Notes: generated from the letters alone by a model not told the origin. 64,000 bases of DNA from Corynebacterium dentalis (GCF_900232865.1 NZ_OCTS01000005.1:62001-126000), one strand, 5' to 3'. Shown: positions 24,668 to 34,483, numbered from the stretch's first letter. Translations and numbers: made by a program.

Positions 24668-26752
24668 ATGAGTACCCTCGATTCGACCCCCGACATTCAG
24701 TCCGCTCACGTGCACGTTGCACCCGTGATTTTCACGGTGCTAGCAGGGGAAACGGCTGGGTCGGCGATGCGACCACTGGAACTGCCCAACAAGGGCCCAC
24801 AGGCGATCGTGGTGGTCAAGGACTCCACCGGTCAGCTCCGTGACCTTTCTTGGGCTCCGGAAGCAGACGAAGAAGTCACGGCCATCGCCTCCGATACCGA
24901 GGAAGGCCGGGCCGTAATCCGTCACTCCGCGGCGCACGTGTTGGCTCAGGCCGTGCAGAAGGAATTCCCCGGAACCAAGTTGGGCATTGGTCCGGCAATC
25001 GAGAACGGCTTCTACTACGATTTCGACGTCGCCGAGCCGTTCACCCCGGAAGATCTGAAGAAGATCGAAAAGACGATGAAGAAGATCATCAAATCCGGGC
25101 AGAAGTTTAAGCGCAAGGCGTACGCAAGTACCGAAGATGCCCTGGCGGAATACACTGACGAGCCGTATAAGACGGAGCTCATCGAGGACAAGGGCAGCGT
25201 GGATCCTAATTCCGACGAGGCCACGGAAGTCGGCGCCGGAGAGCTGACCTGCTACTGCAACGTCAACCCGCGGACGGGCGATGTGGATTGGTACGACCTC
25301 TGCCGCGGCCCTCACGTGCCCACCACCCGGTACATTCCGGCCTTCGCCATCACCCGTTCTTCTGCGGCGTACTGGCGCGGAGATCAGTCCAAGGCGGATC
25401 TGCAGCGCGTGTACGGCACTGCGTGGGAATCCAAGGAAGCACTGGACGAATACCAGACCATGCTTGCCGAGGCTGAAAAGCGCGATCACCGGCGCCTCGG
25501 CGCTGAACTGGATTTGTTTAGCTTCCCCGACGACCTCGGTTCCGGGTTGCCCGTGTTCCATCCGGACGGTGCGATGGTGCGCATGGAGATGGAGGAGCAT
25601 TCGCGTCGTCGACACGTGGAAGCGGACTATTCCTTTGTGAACACTCCGCACATCACCAAGCAGAACCTCTATGAGCGTTCCGGTCACCTCGGTTTCTACA
25701 AGGACGGCATGTTCCCGCCCATGCAGGTAGATGCCGAGTTCGATGCCGACGGCAACGTGGTGAAGGCCGCCCAGGATTACTACCTGAAGCCCATGAACTG
25801 CCCGATGCACAACCTGGTGTTTGACTCCCGTGGGCGCTCCTACCGCGAGTTGCCTCTGCGGTTGTTTGAGTTCGGTACCGTGTACCGCTACGAGAAATCT
25901 GGCGTGATCCACGGACTGACCCGTGCCCGTGGCTTCACGCAGGACGATGCGCATATCTACTGCACTGAGGAACAGCTGGAGGGCGAGCTGACCAGCGTGT
26001 TGGAGTTCGTTCTATCCTTGCTCAAAGATTATGGCCTCAACGATTTTTACCTCGAGCTGTCTACTCGGGACCCCAAGAAATCGGTTGGTTCTGACGAAAT
26101 CTGGGAGCGCTCCACCGAGATTTTGGAGCGCGTGGCCACTAACTCCGGCTTGGAACTGGTTCCGGATCCAGAGGGTGCTGCGTTCTACGGGCCGAAAATT
26201 TCCGTGCAGGCTCGCGATGCCATCGGCCGTACCTGGCAGATGTCTACCGTGCAGCTGGATTTCAACATGCCAGAGCGATTCAACTTGGAGTACACGGCCT
26301 CGGACGGCACCAAGAAGCAGCCGATCATGATTCACCGGGCGCTGTTCGGTTCCATCGAGCGCTTCTTCGGCGTGCTGCTGGAGCACTATGCGGGTGCGTT
26401 CCCAGCCTGGCTGGCTCCGCACCAGGTGGTGGGCATCCCGGTGGCCGATGATTTCAACGGCTACCTAGATGAGTTCGCCGCTGATCTGCGCAAGCGCGGG
26501 GTCCGCGCCGAGGTGGATACTTCCGATGATCGCATGCAGAAGAAGATCCGCACCCACACCACCGGCAAGGTGCCGTTCATGATTCTGGTAGGCGGTCGCG
26601 ATGTGGAGGCGAACGCCGTGAGCTTCCGTTTCCTCGACGGCACCCAGGTCAACGGCGTGCCTCGCGAGCGTGCGGTGGAGATCATCGCACAGTGGATCGC
26701 GGAGCGCCGCAATGATCAGCCGTCCGAAGCTACCATTGCTGCGCTGGTGTGA
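24668..26752 (+). CDS. thrS: Threonyl-tRNA synthetase (694 aa)
   Basis: Class II aminoacyl-tRNA synthetase charging tRNA-Thr. Domain order: TGS (about 20-85), editing domain with HSAAHVLAQ (HxxxH) and CRGPHVP, then the catalytic core with the zinc-binding NCPMHN, motif 2 [14 protein letters not shown], and motif 3 around [14 protein letters not shown], followed by the anticodon-binding domain from about 590. ATG 24668 was chosen because AAGGAG lies upstream (12 nt) and the TGS domain follows directly; the frame is open back into the peroxidase gene. ATG 24641 is an alternative. The HIT-protein gene starts 6 nt after the stop. Confidence 0.96.
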   Translation: MSTLDSTPDIQSAHVHVAPVIFTVLAGETAGSAMRPLELPNKGPQAIVVVKDSTGQLRDLSWAPEADEEVTAIASDTEEGRAVIRHSAAHVLAQAVQKEFPGTKLGIGPAIENGFYYDFDVAEPFTPEDLKKIEKTMKKIIKSGQKFKRKAYASTEDALAEYTDEPYKTELIEDKGSVDPNSDEATEVGAGELTCYCNVNPRTGDVDWYDLCRGPHVPTTRYIPAFAITRSSAAYWRGDQSKADLQRVYGTAWESKEALDEYQTMLAEAEKRDHRRLGAELDLFSFPDDLGSGLPVFHPDGAMVRMEMEEHSRRRHVEADYSFVNTPHITKQNLYERSGHLGFYKDGMFPPMQVDAEFDADGNVVKAAQDYYLKPMNCPMHNLVFDSRGRSYRELPLRLFEFGTVYRYEKSGVIHGLTRARGFTQDDAHIYCTEEQLEGELTSVLEFVLSLLKDYGLNDFYLELSTRDPKKSVGSDEIWERSTEILERVATNSGLELVPDPEGAAFYGPKISVQARDAIGRTWQMSTVQLDFNMPERFNLEYTASDGTKKQPIMIHRALFGSIERFFGVLLEHYAGAFPAWLAPHQVVGIPVADDFNGYLDEFAADLRKRGVRAEVDTSDDRMQKKIRTHTTGKVPFMILVGGRDVEANAVSFRFLDGTQVNGVPRERAVEIIAQWIAERRNDQPSEATIAALV

Positions 26753-26758
26753 CCGGTA

Positions 26759-27292
26759 GTGGATTCTTATGTGGATCACGGTGTCAGCGAGGATAGCCCT
26801 GAAGCACAGCGCCTCGAGCGCTTGTGGGCTCCGTATCGTTCGGCGTACCTGACCACCACCGAGAAGTCCGAGGATCCGTTTTCCACCCTTCCGGAAAGGT
26901 CCGACGAGGAGGCGCTGATCGTCGCTCGTGGCACCAGTGTGTACTGCGTGCTGAATCTGTTCCCCTACAACCCGGGGCACATGATGGTGGTTCCTTACCG
27001 CCGGGTCGCGGACTACGTGGACCTCACCGAGGAGGAGACGGCGGAGCTCGCCGTGTTCACCAAACGTGCGATCCGCACGTTGCGTACCGTTTCTTCGCCC
27101 GACGCCATCAATGTCGGACTCAACCTTGGCAAAGCCTCCGGCGGCAGCGTCTCCGAGCATCTTCACCAGCACATCGTGCCTCGGTGGACCGGAGATGCTA
27201 ACTTCATGACGGTAATTGCTGGAACGAAAGTACTTCCTCAGACTCTGCGAGAGACGAGGCAGTTGCTTGCCGATGCCTGGCGGGAGGAGTAA
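26759..27292 (+). CDS. HIT-family nucleotide hydrolase/phosphorylase (177 aa)
   Basis: Histidine-triad protein, probably acting on diadenosine tetraphosphate; the mycobacterial homolog in the same context (Rv2613c) is described as an Ap4A phosphorylase. The histidine triad is EHLHQHIVPRW near residue 140, with GTSVYCVLNLFPYNPGHMMVVPYR at the fold core (shown here only as recognition landmarks PYNPGHMM). GTG start just 6 nt after thrS, so translation is likely coupled. Ap4A is made by aminoacyl-tRNA synthetases, so the pairing with thrS is sensible, although that link is inference. Confidence 0.9.
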   Translation: MDSYVDHGVSEDSPEAQRLERLWAPYRSAYLTTTEKSEDPFSTLPERSDEEALIVARGTSVYCVLNLFPYNPGHMMVVPYRRVADYVDLTEEETAELAVFTKRAIRTLRTVSSPDAINVGLNLGKASGGSVSEHLHQHIVPRWTGDANFMTVIAGTKVLPQTLRETRQLLADAWREE

Positions 27293-27295
27293 CCG

Positions 27296-27961
27296 ATGGT
27301 ACTGAGTGTTCGTGGTCGTGGGCCCGTCGCTGTGTTCATAGAACCTCTGGCTAAAGGGCTGACTCGGTTAGGTGTTTCCCCCAACGCAGTGACTGTCGGG
27401 GGAACGGTACTGGCGATCGTATTCGCGCTCACGCTGATTCCCACCGGTCACGTTTTCGCTGCTTCCGCCTTGATCGGACTGACTGTCGCCACGGACATGG
27501 TGGACGGAACCATGGCGCGCATGCAGGGCGGAGGGACCAAGTTCGGCGCCACGTTGGATGCCACGTGCGACCGTCTTTCCGATGGTGCGATCTTCGGGGC
27601 GATGGCCTTTTGGTTTGCCACCCGGGAGGATCCGCACGAACTTTTCACGGCACTATGTCTGATCATCCTGGTGACTAGCCAAGTCACTAGCTATGTCAAG
27701 GCTCGCGCGGAGGCCAGCGGAATCAAGGTGGTCGGCGGGTTGATCGAGCGGCCGGAGCGCCTGCTGATTGGACTGGTCTCCCTGGGTCTGTCTGGTGTGG
27801 GGATCCCGTATATCCTTCCCATCGGTTTGAGCATCCTGACTGCGGGCTCCGTCTATACAGTCCTGGAACGCTTGATCATCGTGGGTAAATCCGATGTGGC
27901 CCAGGAAAAGATCACCGCGCCGGAGGGCGCTCGCGAGTTCTCCGAAGTCAAGGACGCGTGA
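27296..27961 (+). CDS. pgsA: Phosphatidylinositol phosphate synthase (221 aa)
   Basis: CDP-alcohol phosphatidyltransferase of the membrane; in this operon the actinobacterial PIP synthase joins CDP-diacylglycerol and inositol-1-phosphate. The family motif D-G-x2-A-R-x9-G-x3-D-x3-D is present as DGTMARMQGGGTKFGATLDA with the final Asp in CDRL. About six hydrophobic helices follow one another through the protein. The start is 3 nt after the HIT gene and the 3' end overlaps patA by 4 nt (GTGA). The order pgsA-patA-pimA supports PIP synthase rather than phosphatidylglycerophosphate synthase. Confidence 0.93.
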   Translation: MVLSVRGRGPVAVFIEPLAKGLTRLGVSPNAVTVGGTVLAIVFALTLIPTGHVFAASALIGLTVATDMVDGTMARMQGGGTKFGATLDATCDRLSDGAIFGAMAFWFATREDPHELFTALCLIILVTSQVTSYVKARAEASGIKVVGGLIERPERLLIGLVSLGLSGVGIPYILPIGLSILTAGSVYTVLERLIIVGKSDVAQEKITAPEGAREFSEVKDA

Positions 27962-28935
27962 GGTTAAGCGTGGCAAAGGACAAAACACCTCGGGTGAGCG
28001 CTTGGGAACGCATCGCGGCATGGGGATACCAGCTCGGATGGGCCGCGATGAAGAGGATCCCGGAGCCGGTAGCGAAGCCTTTGTTCAATGCGATCGCCGA
28101 TGTGGCGTCGAAAAAAGGAAAAGGACCAGAGCAGCTCCGCCGCAACCTCGCCCGCGTGGTGGGCCCAGAAAACGTCACGCGAGAACTCGTGCGGCAGTCG
28201 ATGCGCAGCTACATGCGCTACTGGCTAGAGGCATTCCGCTTGCCCTCGATGGTGGGGCCGGAGCTCATTGCCAAGATTAATGAGAACGTCGCGGCGGATG
28301 TGCCCACCAAGATCGAAGCCTCTATGGCTGGCGGTAAAGGGGCGATTTTCGCCCTGCCGCATGCCACGAACTGGGATATGGCGGGGGTGTGGCTGGTCAA
28401 TCACTCGGGTGAATTCACTACCGTGGCGGAACGCTTGCGCCCGGAATCGCTGTTTGATGCTTTTGTGAAGTACCGGAGAACCCTAGGGTTCGACGTGATT
28501 GCACTGTCCGGAGCAGACAAGCCTCCCATGGCGCACATGGAGCAGACCCTGAGGGAAAACCGCGTGGTGTGCCTCATGGCGGAGCGCGATCTGACCGGCA
28601 GTGGCGTGCACGTGGACTTTTTCGGTGAGCTTTGTTCCATGCCTGCAGGTCCCGCATTGCTGGCTAAGCGGACTGGCGCGCCACTGCACGTGGTGAAGAT
28701 GCACTATACGCACGATGGCTGGCTGATTGAGCTGTCCGATCCGCTGGATACCTCCCAACCGTTGGAGGACATTGTGCAGCAAGAGGCTGATCTCATGGCG
28801 GAATACATCGGTCAAAAGCCAGAGGACTGGCATATGCTGCAGCCACTGTGGCACGCGGATCTGTCCGCGGACCGACGCCGAAAGATGGGCCTGGATGACC
28901 ACTCCGATGCGGACGCAGAACAGGGAGGCCGATAG
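27958..28935 (+). CDS. patA: Phosphatidylinositol mannoside acyltransferase (325 aa)
   Basis: LpxL/HtrB-like membrane-associated acyltransferase that acylates the mannose of PIM1/PIM2. The catalytic HxxxxD motif is HATNWD near residue 126, followed by AERLRPESLFDAF, a LMAERDLTGSGVHVDFFG acceptor-site segment and a C-terminal helix region. GTG 27958 overlaps pgsA; GTG 27970, with GAGG 6 nt upstream, is an equally likely start. Lies between pgsA and pimA exactly as in mycobacteria (Rv2611c). Product matures PIM glycolipids of the plasma membrane and the lipomannan precursors. Confidence 0.92.
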   Translation: MRLSVAKDKTPRVSAWERIAAWGYQLGWAAMKRIPEPVAKPLFNAIADVASKKGKGPEQLRRNLARVVGPENVTRELVRQSMRSYMRYWLEAFRLPSMVGPELIAKINENVAADVPTKIEASMAGGKGAIFALPHATNWDMAGVWLVNHSGEFTTVAERLRPESLFDAFVKYRRTLGFDVIALSGADKPPMAHMEQTLRENRVVCLMAERDLTGSGVHVDFFGELCSMPAGPALLAKRTGAPLHVVKMHYTHDGWLIELSDPLDTSQPLEDIVQQEADLMAEYIGQKPEDWHMLQPLWHADLSADRRRKMGLDDHSDADAEQGGR

Positions 28936-28938
28936 TTC

Positions 28939-30123
28939 GTGGTTTCTCGATTCCATTCACCCGAAAGCTTGTCCATCGGCATGGTGTGCCCGTATTCCTT
29001 CGACGAGCCAGGAGGAGTGCAAGCCCACGCGATTGACTTGTGTAAAGAACTGCGCAGTCGCGGTCACCGGGTCAGTCTGATTGGCCCGGGCACGGACCGC
29101 TCAACGGTTCCGGACTTCGTGGAACTCGGCGGGAGCAGCATTCCGATTCCTTACAACGGATCTGTGGCTAGGCTGAGCTTTGGCCCGAAGTCTCGGCGGC
29201 ACATCCGCCGGTGGGTGGAGGGCAACGAGTTCGACATTCTGCATATTCACGAGCCGAATTCGCCTTCGTACTCCATGCTCTCGCTGTCTCAAGTCATGGG
29301 ACCGGTGGTGGCCACGTATCACGCCTCCGCCAGTGAGTCGAAGCTGCTGACGCTCGCGCTTCCTTTTCTGCGCCCTTTGTTGGAGCGCATCCACGGGGGC
29401 ATCGCGGTCAGCGAAGAAGCCCGGAAGTGGCAGGTGGAGAATTTGGCGGGCGATCCCGTGCTCATCCCCAACGGCGTGGAGACTGCGAACTATCGCCACG
29501 CGCAGCCACTGGATGACCTGGATGACTCCCGCCCACGACTGATGTTCTTGGGCCGATTCGACGAACCGCGCAAGGGGTTGCAGGTGCTACTCAGCGCGAT
29601 GCCGGACATCGTGCGCGCCGTGCCAAATGTGGAGCTCATGATTGCCGGCCGTGGTGGGGTAGACACTCTGGGTAACCGGTTGAAGTCCTCTGGACTGAGC
29701 TACACCGTGGGTATGGGCCCATCAGATGCGACCGTGCGCATTCTGGGGCCAGTCTCGGAAGAAGATAAGGCCCGTGCATTGCGCAGCTCGGATGTCTACG
29801 TGGCACCCAATACCGGTGGCGAGAGCTTTGGCATCGTCTTGGTGGAAGGTATGTCTGCGGGAGCCGCAGTGGTGGCCAGCGATATTCCCGCGTTTGTTGC
29901 GGTGGGAGAAAGCGGACAATCCGCAGCACTGTTCCGCAACGGTAATGGAGAGGAACTTTCTCGCGTGGTGATTGACCTGCTGCGGGATGCAGATAAGCGC
30001 CAGAAACTGGCACGCAACGGAGAGTCCCGCGCCGCGCAGTTTGATTGGTCGACGGTGACCTCTCAGGTGGAAGATGTCTACCGCACCGTGCACGCCCCAG
30101 GACGAAAGGTGACGCTGTCATGA
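28939..30123 (+). CDS. pimA: GDP-mannose-dependent phosphatidylinositol mannosyltransferase (394 aa)
   Basis: GT4 enzyme transferring mannose from GDP-mannose to the 2-position of phosphatidylinositol, first committed step of PIM, lipomannan and lipoarabinomannan synthesis. The N-terminal glycine-rich loop is MVCPYSFDEPGGVQAH, the acceptor-side HxP segment is HIHEPNSPSYS, and the nucleotide-sugar binding end has PNTGGESFGIVLVEGM with the conserved Glu pair (E-x7-E). Starts GTG 28939, 3 nt after patA; ends ATGA over the next gene. The whole pgsA-patA-pimA block makes mannosylated phosphoinositides. Confidence 0.96.
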   Translation: MVSRFHSPESLSIGMVCPYSFDEPGGVQAHAIDLCKELRSRGHRVSLIGPGTDRSTVPDFVELGGSSIPIPYNGSVARLSFGPKSRRHIRRWVEGNEFDILHIHEPNSPSYSMLSLSQVMGPVVATYHASASESKLLTLALPFLRPLLERIHGGIAVSEEARKWQVENLAGDPVLIPNGVETANYRHAQPLDDLDDSRPRLMFLGRFDEPRKGLQVLLSAMPDIVRAVPNVELMIAGRGGVDTLGNRLKSSGLSYTVGMGPSDATVRILGPVSEEDKARALRSSDVYVAPNTGGESFGIVLVEGMSAGAAVVASDIPAFVAVGESGQSAALFRNGNGEELSRVVIDLLRDADKRQKLARNGESRAAQFDWSTVTSQVEDVYRTVHAPGRKVTLS

Positions 30124-30605
30124 TTTCGCTGCCCATGTGGGTATTCATTGGCATCGTCGTGCTGCTGGTGTTGGGCCTGGTGGGGCTATGGGCCAGTGGT
30201 ACGGCCAACCGCCTGAACCGGCTGCATATCCGCACTGATTCCGCGCGCCTGGGATTGGAAGGCGCGTTGAGCGCCAGAGGACAAGTGATCAAGGCCTTGT
30301 GTCCCGACCTCGCCCAGGAGGTTAACCGGGTGGAAGGTGTGGTGCTCCGTGCCACCGACATGGGACACCGGACCGATGCGGAAAACCGAATCCTGGCAGA
30401 AATCCCCAAGGAGATCTTGTCCAACCCCGCGTTCGTGGAAGCGTCCACGCGCGTGGATCTCGCGGCTCGCTTCTACAACGACGCGGTGGCAGACACCCGC
30501 ACGGTGCGCGACCGCGCAGATGTGAAAGCCCTGAGACTGGCAGGATCAGCGCCACTCCCGGAATACTACGAGGCACTGTTTACCCAGCTGCCCGCCACAG
30601 AGTAG
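30120..30605 (+). CDS. LemA-like single-pass membrane protein (161 aa)
   Basis: Protein of unknown function with one N-terminal transmembrane helix (about residues 5-27, WVFIGIVVLLVLGLVGLWA) and a helical cytoplasmic or surface domain. The pattern NRLNRLHIRTDSARLGLEG, then a run to RFYNDAVADTRTVRDR and LPEYYEAL, resembles the helical bundle of LemA proteins (compare YNDAVRDYN in LemA). I recall the mycobacterial neighbour of pimA (Rv2609c) as having a similar N-terminus fused to a NUDIX domain; here the protein ends without one. ATGA overlap with pimA shows coupling. The LemA relationship is a remote resemblance by eye. Confidence 0.6.
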   Translation: MISLPMWVFIGIVVLLVLGLVGLWASGTANRLNRLHIRTDSARLGLEGALSARGQVIKALCPDLAQEVNRVEGVVLRATDMGHRTDAENRILAEIPKEILSNPAFVEASTRVDLAARFYNDAVADTRTVRDRADVKALRLAGSAPLPEYYEALFTQLPATE

Positions 30606-30608
30606 ATT
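30603..30608 (+). promoter_or_regulatory. Candidate pdxS promoter overlapping the upstream stop codon
   Basis: TAGATT includes the TAG stop of the LemA-like gene. TTACCC at 30580-30585 sits 17 nt upstream as a weak -35. It would give a leader of about 55 nt before pdxS. Confidence 0.35.
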
Positions 30609-30669
30609 ATTGAACAGCCGTTTTTAGCAAAACGAACATTAGCTACTTACTTGTGAAGGACGATTGCCT

Positions 30670-31581
30670 GTGACTGAAGAAAATAGCACCGCAACCGCCG
30701 GCTCTACCGGCACTGCCCGCGTTAAGCGCGGACTGGCAGACATGCTCAAGGGTGGCGTCATCATGGACGTGGTGACCCCTGAGCAGGCCAAGATTGCTGA
30801 AGATGCGGGCGCTACCGCAGTAATGGCTCTGGAGCGCGTTCCAGCAGACATCCGCGCCCAGGGTGGCGTGTCTCGCATGTCTGACCCAGACATGATCGAA
30901 GGCATCATCGACGCGGTCTCCATCCCCGTAATGGCCAAGGCACGCATCGGCCACTTCGTGGAAGCACAGGTACTGCAGTCCCTCGGAGTGGACTTCATCG
31001 ACGAGTCCGAGGTTCTGACTCCAGCCGATTACAAGAACCACATCGACAAGTTCGCCTTCACCGTGCCTTTCGTCTGTGGCGCTACCAATCTGGGTGAAGC
31101 ATTGCGTCGAATCAACGAAGGTGCCGCAATGATCCGCTCCAAGGGCGAGGCCGGCACCGGAGATGTCTCCAACGCCGTGACCCACATGCGCACCATCCGC
31201 GCGGAAATCAACCGCCTGACCTCCATGGCAGAAGATGAGCTGTACGTGGCAGCCAAGGAGCTGCAGGCGCCATACGAGCTGGTCCGCGAGGTTGCTCGCA
31301 ACGGGAAGCTGCCAGTGGTCATGTTCACCGCTGGTGGAATCGCCACCCCAGCCGATGCCGCAATGATGATGCAGCTGGGCGCCGAGGGTGTGTTCGTGGG
31401 CTCCGGAATCTTCAAGTCCGGAAACCCAGAGCAGCGCGCCAAGGCAATCGTTCAGGCCACCCAGAACTACGACGATCCACGCACCGTCGCCGATGTCTCT
31501 CGTGGACTCGGTGAGGCCATGGTGGGCATCAACGTCGATGACATCCCACAGCCACACCGTCTGGCAGAGCGCGGCTGGTAA
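30670..31581 (+). CDS. pdxS: Pyridoxal 5'-phosphate synthase lyase subunit (303 aa)
   Basis: PdxS/SNZ TIM-barrel subunit that builds PLP from ribose 5-phosphate, glyceraldehyde 3-phosphate and ammonia from PdxT. Diagnostic segments: [22 protein letters not shown] with the catalytic Asp/Lys region, [26 protein letters not shown], and [16 protein letters not shown] near the phosphate site. GTG 30670 has AAGGA 9 nt upstream; TTG 30664 is too close to it. The first 20 residues are a nonconserved Ser/Thr/Ala tail. Cotranscribed with tesB and pdxT. Confidence 0.97.
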   Translation: MTEENSTATAGSTGTARVKRGLADMLKGGVIMDVVTPEQAKIAEDAGATAVMALERVPADIRAQGGVSRMSDPDMIEGIIDAVSIPVMAKARIGHFVEAQVLQSLGVDFIDESEVLTPADYKNHIDKFAFTVPFVCGATNLGEALRRINEGAAMIRSKGEAGTGDVSNAVTHMRTIRAEINRLTSMAEDELYVAAKELQAPYELVREVARNGKLPVVMFTAGGIATPADAAMMMQLGAEGVFVGSGIFKSGNPEQRAKAIVQATQNYDDPRTVADVSRGLGEAMVGINVDDIPQPHRLAERGW

Positions 31582-31586
31582 GACCA

Positions 31587-32456
31587 ATGTCTATACCGCA
31601 GCCACGTATTCTGGACGTCCTCGATCTGGAGCACATTGATCGGGACATTTACCGTGGAGCAGTGATCCCCACCAACCTGGGGCGCACGTTTGGCGGCCAA
31701 GTGGCTGCGCAGAGCTTGGTGGCGGCAACCCGCACCGTGGGCTCTGAATTTGGCGTGCACTCCATCCACGGATACTTCGTAGCCGGGGGAGACCCAGATA
31801 AGAAAACCACGTTCCTCGTGGATCGCATCCGCGACGGACGCTCCTTCGTCTCCCGGCACGTCAAGGCGCTGCAAGATGGCAAAGCGATCTTCGTGATGCA
31901 GGCCAGTTTCCACATCCGTACCGATGACGGCCCAGAGCATTCAGATCAGATGCGCAAGGTCCCGGCACCGGAGGACATTCCTGAAGAGTCTGCACCCGCA
32001 CGGGAGGCAGTCCGTTCTCTGTTGAAGGAATGGAACGAGTGGGACATCCGCATCGTGCCGCCGGAGATGTACGAACACAACAAATACACCCCGTCCCAGC
32101 AGGTGGTGTGGTTCCGATCCAAGGCCAAGTTGCCGGACGATGAGACCCTGCATATCTGCACGCTGGCGTACATGTCCGATATGACGCTGCTGTCCTCCGC
32201 TCTGGTTCCGCACCAGGACGAGCCCGTTCAGGAAGCCTCGCTGGATCACGCGCTGTGGTTCTTGCGGCCTTTCCGTGCCGACGAATGGCTCCTGTATGAC
32301 CAGGTTTCTCCATCCGCACACGCGGGACGCGCACTGACGCACGGGCGCATTTTCAACCAGCAAGGCGATTTGATTGCGGTGGTGACTCAGGAAGGCCTGA
32401 CGCGCACACTGCAGCCAGGAAAGCACACCCTGCCACCACGTAAAGAGAATTCATGA
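31587..32456 (+). CDS. tesB: Acyl-CoA thioesterase II, TesB type (289 aa)
   Basis: Double-hotdog thioesterase hydrolysing acyl-CoA. The N-terminal hotdog includes FGGQVAAQSLVAATRTV and HSIHGYFVAGGDPDKK; the C-terminal hotdog includes SLDHALWFLRPFRADEWLLYDQ with the catalytic Asp of the DHA motif, and ends in the GRIFNQQGDLIAVVTQEG segment typical of TesB. Starts 5 nt after pdxS and overlaps pdxT by 4 nt (ATGA). Placement between the two PLP synthase subunits is conserved in mycobacteria (tesB2), although no metabolic link is obvious. Confidence 0.94.
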   Translation: MSIPQPRILDVLDLEHIDRDIYRGAVIPTNLGRTFGGQVAAQSLVAATRTVGSEFGVHSIHGYFVAGGDPDKKTTFLVDRIRDGRSFVSRHVKALQDGKAIFVMQASFHIRTDDGPEHSDQMRKVPAPEDIPEESAPAREAVRSLLKEWNEWDIRIVPPEMYEHNKYTPSQQVVWFRSKAKLPDDETLHICTLAYMSDMTLLSSALVPHQDEPVQEASLDHALWFLRPFRADEWLLYDQVSPSAHAGRALTHGRIFNQQGDLIAVVTQEGLTRTLQPGKHTLPPRKENS

Positions 32457-33043
32457 GCACGAAGTTGACCATCGGCATCCTGTCCGTGCAGGGCGGAGTT
32501 GCCGAACACGTCCGCATGGTGGAAAAGCTGGGGCACGAGGCTGTGCTGGTGCGCCGCACCGAGCACCTCGAGAACATCGATGGGCTGATCCTGCCCGGTG
32601 GCGAGTCCACCACGATGTCCCGTCTGCTCCGACTTGGTGGAATGATTGAACCGCTCCGTGAAGCCATCCAAGCAGGGTTGCCGGCATTTGGCACGTGCGC
32701 GGGCATGATCATGCTAGCCACGAGGGTGTTGGACACCCGCCCCGATGCGGAATCTCTGGGTGTCATTGACGTGGCTGTTCGACGCAATGCCTTCGGCAGG
32801 CAGAGGGATTCTTTCGAAGGCGAACTGGACTTCACCGGAATTGAGAATCCGGTGGACTCGGTATTCATCCGCGCCCCGCAAATCGAAAAAGTGGGGGACG
32901 ACGTGCAGGTGCTGGCTACGGTGAACGAGCGCGTGGTGGCAGCGCGACAAAACCACGTCCTTGTCACCAGCTTCCACCCAGAGCTCACCGAGGATCTGCA
33001 GGTCCACCAATACTTCGTGGAAATGATTCGCAGTAGCTGTTAG
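32453..33043 (+). CDS. pdxT: Pyridoxal 5'-phosphate synthase glutaminase subunit (196 aa)
   Basis: Class I glutamine amidotransferase that passes ammonia to PdxS. The GGEST oxyanion-hole motif ([12 protein letters not shown]), catalytic Cys in [10 protein letters not shown] (about residue 82) and the His-x-Glu pair in [10 protein letters not shown] are intact. Length is standard. The start overlaps the tesB stop. Together with pdxS this shows the cell makes PLP by the DXP-independent route. Confidence 0.96.
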   Translation: MSTKLTIGILSVQGGVAEHVRMVEKLGHEAVLVRRTEHLENIDGLILPGGESTTMSRLLRLGGMIEPLREAIQAGLPAFGTCAGMIMLATRVLDTRPDAESLGVIDVAVRRNAFGRQRDSFEGELDFTGIENPVDSVFIRAPQIEKVGDDVQVLATVNERVVAARQNHVLVTSFHPELTEDLQVHQYFVEMIRSSC

Positions 33044-33158
33044 GTGTTTGGCGTCGACAAAAAAAGAAAACGACCAGCACCAACAAACCACACGCAACCC
33101 ATCTAGTAACGTGGGTGCGAGAAGATTTTCCCTATTTCCACCAACGCGAAAGAGGACG

Positions 33159-33911
33159 ATGTCAGGCCATTCCAAGTGGGCAACCACCAAGCACAAGAAG
33201 GCAGCGAACGACGCCAAGCGCAGCAAGGAGTGGGCCAAGGCGATCAAGAACATCGAGGTCGCGGCTCGTACCGGTGGTGGAGACCCAGCCGGTAACCCCA
33301 CCCTCGATGACATGATCAAGAAGGCCAAGAAGGCCTCCGTTCCTAACGACAACATCGAGCGTGCTCGGAAGCGCGGCGCCGGCGAAGAAGCTGGCGGCTC
33401 CGACTGGGAAACCTTGATGTACGAAGGCTACGGCCCCAACGGCGTGGCCATGCTCATTGAGTGCCTCACGGATAACCGGAACCGCGCTGCTACGGAAGTG
33501 CGCACCGCAGTGAACAAGAACGGTGGCAACATGGCCGATGCGGGCAGCGTGTCCTACATGTTCAACCGCAAGGGCGTGGTGGTGCTGGACAAGAACGGCC
33601 AGGAAGAGGATAAGATCCTCATGGCTGTTCTGGACGCTGGTGCCGAAGAGGTTAATGACCACGGCGAGAAGTTCGAGATCGTCTGCGAGCCGGGCGATAT
33701 GGGCGCGGTGCATAATGCGCTGAAGGCCGCGGACATCGATTATGACTCCGTGGAGCCGGATTTCCGTCCCACCATGGAAGTACCCGTGGATGCGCCGACC
33801 GCGCAGAAGGTGTTCAACCTCATCGACATCTTGGAAGATGTGGATGACGTGCAGAATGTCTACACCAACATGGATATCCCAGCCGACGTGCTGGAGGAGC
33901 TCGAGGCTTAA
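33159..33911 (+). CDS. yebC: YebC/PmpR family transcriptional/translation factor (250 aa)
   Basis: Three-domain YebC protein; family members have been described as DNA-binding regulators or as ribosome-associated factors easing translation of proline stretches, so the role here is open. The invariant start [21 protein letters not shown] fixes ATG 33159 although the frame is open to 33048; AAAGAGG lies just upstream. Other landmarks are [42 protein letters not shown] and a C-terminal [19 protein letters not shown] end. Located between pdxT and the ruv operon, the usual yebC-ruvC neighbourhood. Confidence 0.95.
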   Translation: MSGHSKWATTKHKKAANDAKRSKEWAKAIKNIEVAARTGGGDPAGNPTLDDMIKKAKKASVPNDNIERARKRGAGEEAGGSDWETLMYEGYGPNGVAMLIECLTDNRNRAATEVRTAVNKNGGNMADAGSVSYMFNRKGVVVLDKNGQEEDKILMAVLDAGAEEVNDHGEKFEIVCEPGDMGAVHNALKAADIDYDSVEPDFRPTMEVPVDAPTAQKVFNLIDILEDVDDVQNVYTNMDIPADVLEELEA

Positions 33912-33953
33912 AGCGCTTCGGCTCTAATAGGGGAGTTGGCGAGGATCGGCTGG

Positions 33954-34415
33954 CTACTTGAACCACTCGGCGGGGGAGCCGAGTGCCAGTAGTCCGCTGA
34001 ACACAATCGCAAGTCCGATAACAATCACCAGCAGCGCGAGCACTGGCTTGTTGACAATGAAGGCCAAAACCTTTTCCGGCACAGTGTGGGGCTGTTCAGT
34101 AGAGCCCTTGCGGAAGCGCCAAGGGCCATCCAGAAGTCCGCGGGAATCTGCGTTGCGCTCGAAGGGGATGGTCACAAAGGGGATGATTGCGCTGGCTAGG
34201 CCAATGATTCCCCGTCCCGCGCTCCACTTATTGTTGACCCAGATCAGCACGGTGGAAACGCAAAAGCTTAAGAAGACGAAGCCGTGAATGCCGCCAGCGA
34301 TGGGAGTTAGCGCCTCCGTGGTGCCCGAGTACTTGAGGGCCATGCCCAGCAGCAGGAGGGCCCACGTGCAGGCTTCGGCGACGGATACAAACTGATACAC
34401 GGACTTCGGTGACAT
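33954..34415 (-). CDS. DUF3817 family membrane protein (153 aa)
   Basis: Small membrane protein of unknown function. Four hydrophobic segments lie near residues 10-27, 37-60, 65-85 and 126-147. Family hallmarks are the N-terminal FVSVAEACTWALLLLGMALKY and the GGIHGFVFLSF segment in helix 2. The basic loop between helices 3 and 4 is probably cytoplasmic. It is read against yebC and ruvC and disrupts an otherwise unidirectional stretch. Its 3' coding end contains an 8-bp hairpin (33964-33985) without T-tract. TAGATT lies 7 nt before the ATG, suggesting a leaderless mRNA. Confidence 0.85.
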   Translation of the reverse strand: MSPKSVYQFVSVAEACTWALLLLGMALKYSGTTEALTPIAGGIHGFVFLSFCVSTVLIWVNNKWSAGRGIIGLASAIIPFVTIPFERNADSRGLLDGPWRFRKGSTEQPHTVPEKVLAFIVNKPVLALLVIVIGLAIVFSGLLALGSPAEWFK

Positions 34416-34422
34416 GATCCCT

Positions 34423-34428
34423 AATCTA
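34423..34428 (-). promoter_or_regulatory. Candidate -10 (TAGATT), leaderless promoter of the DUF3817 gene
   Basis: On the minus strand TAGATT ends 7 nt before the ATG at 34415, with no ribosome-binding site between. Confidence 0.42.
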
Positions 34429-34467
34429 GCAAACGGAGTGTCCGCTCCTGTTTTCGCACGTATGTGC

Positions 34468-34473
34468 TAAATT
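34468..34473 (+). promoter_or_regulatory. Candidate -10 (TAAATT) of ruvCAB
   Basis: TAAATT ends 10 nt before the ruvC ATG, so the transcript would have a leader of only a few nucleotides. Divergent from the DUF3817 promoter about 45 bp away. Confidence 0.4.
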
Positions 34474-34483
34474 AACTAGCGCT

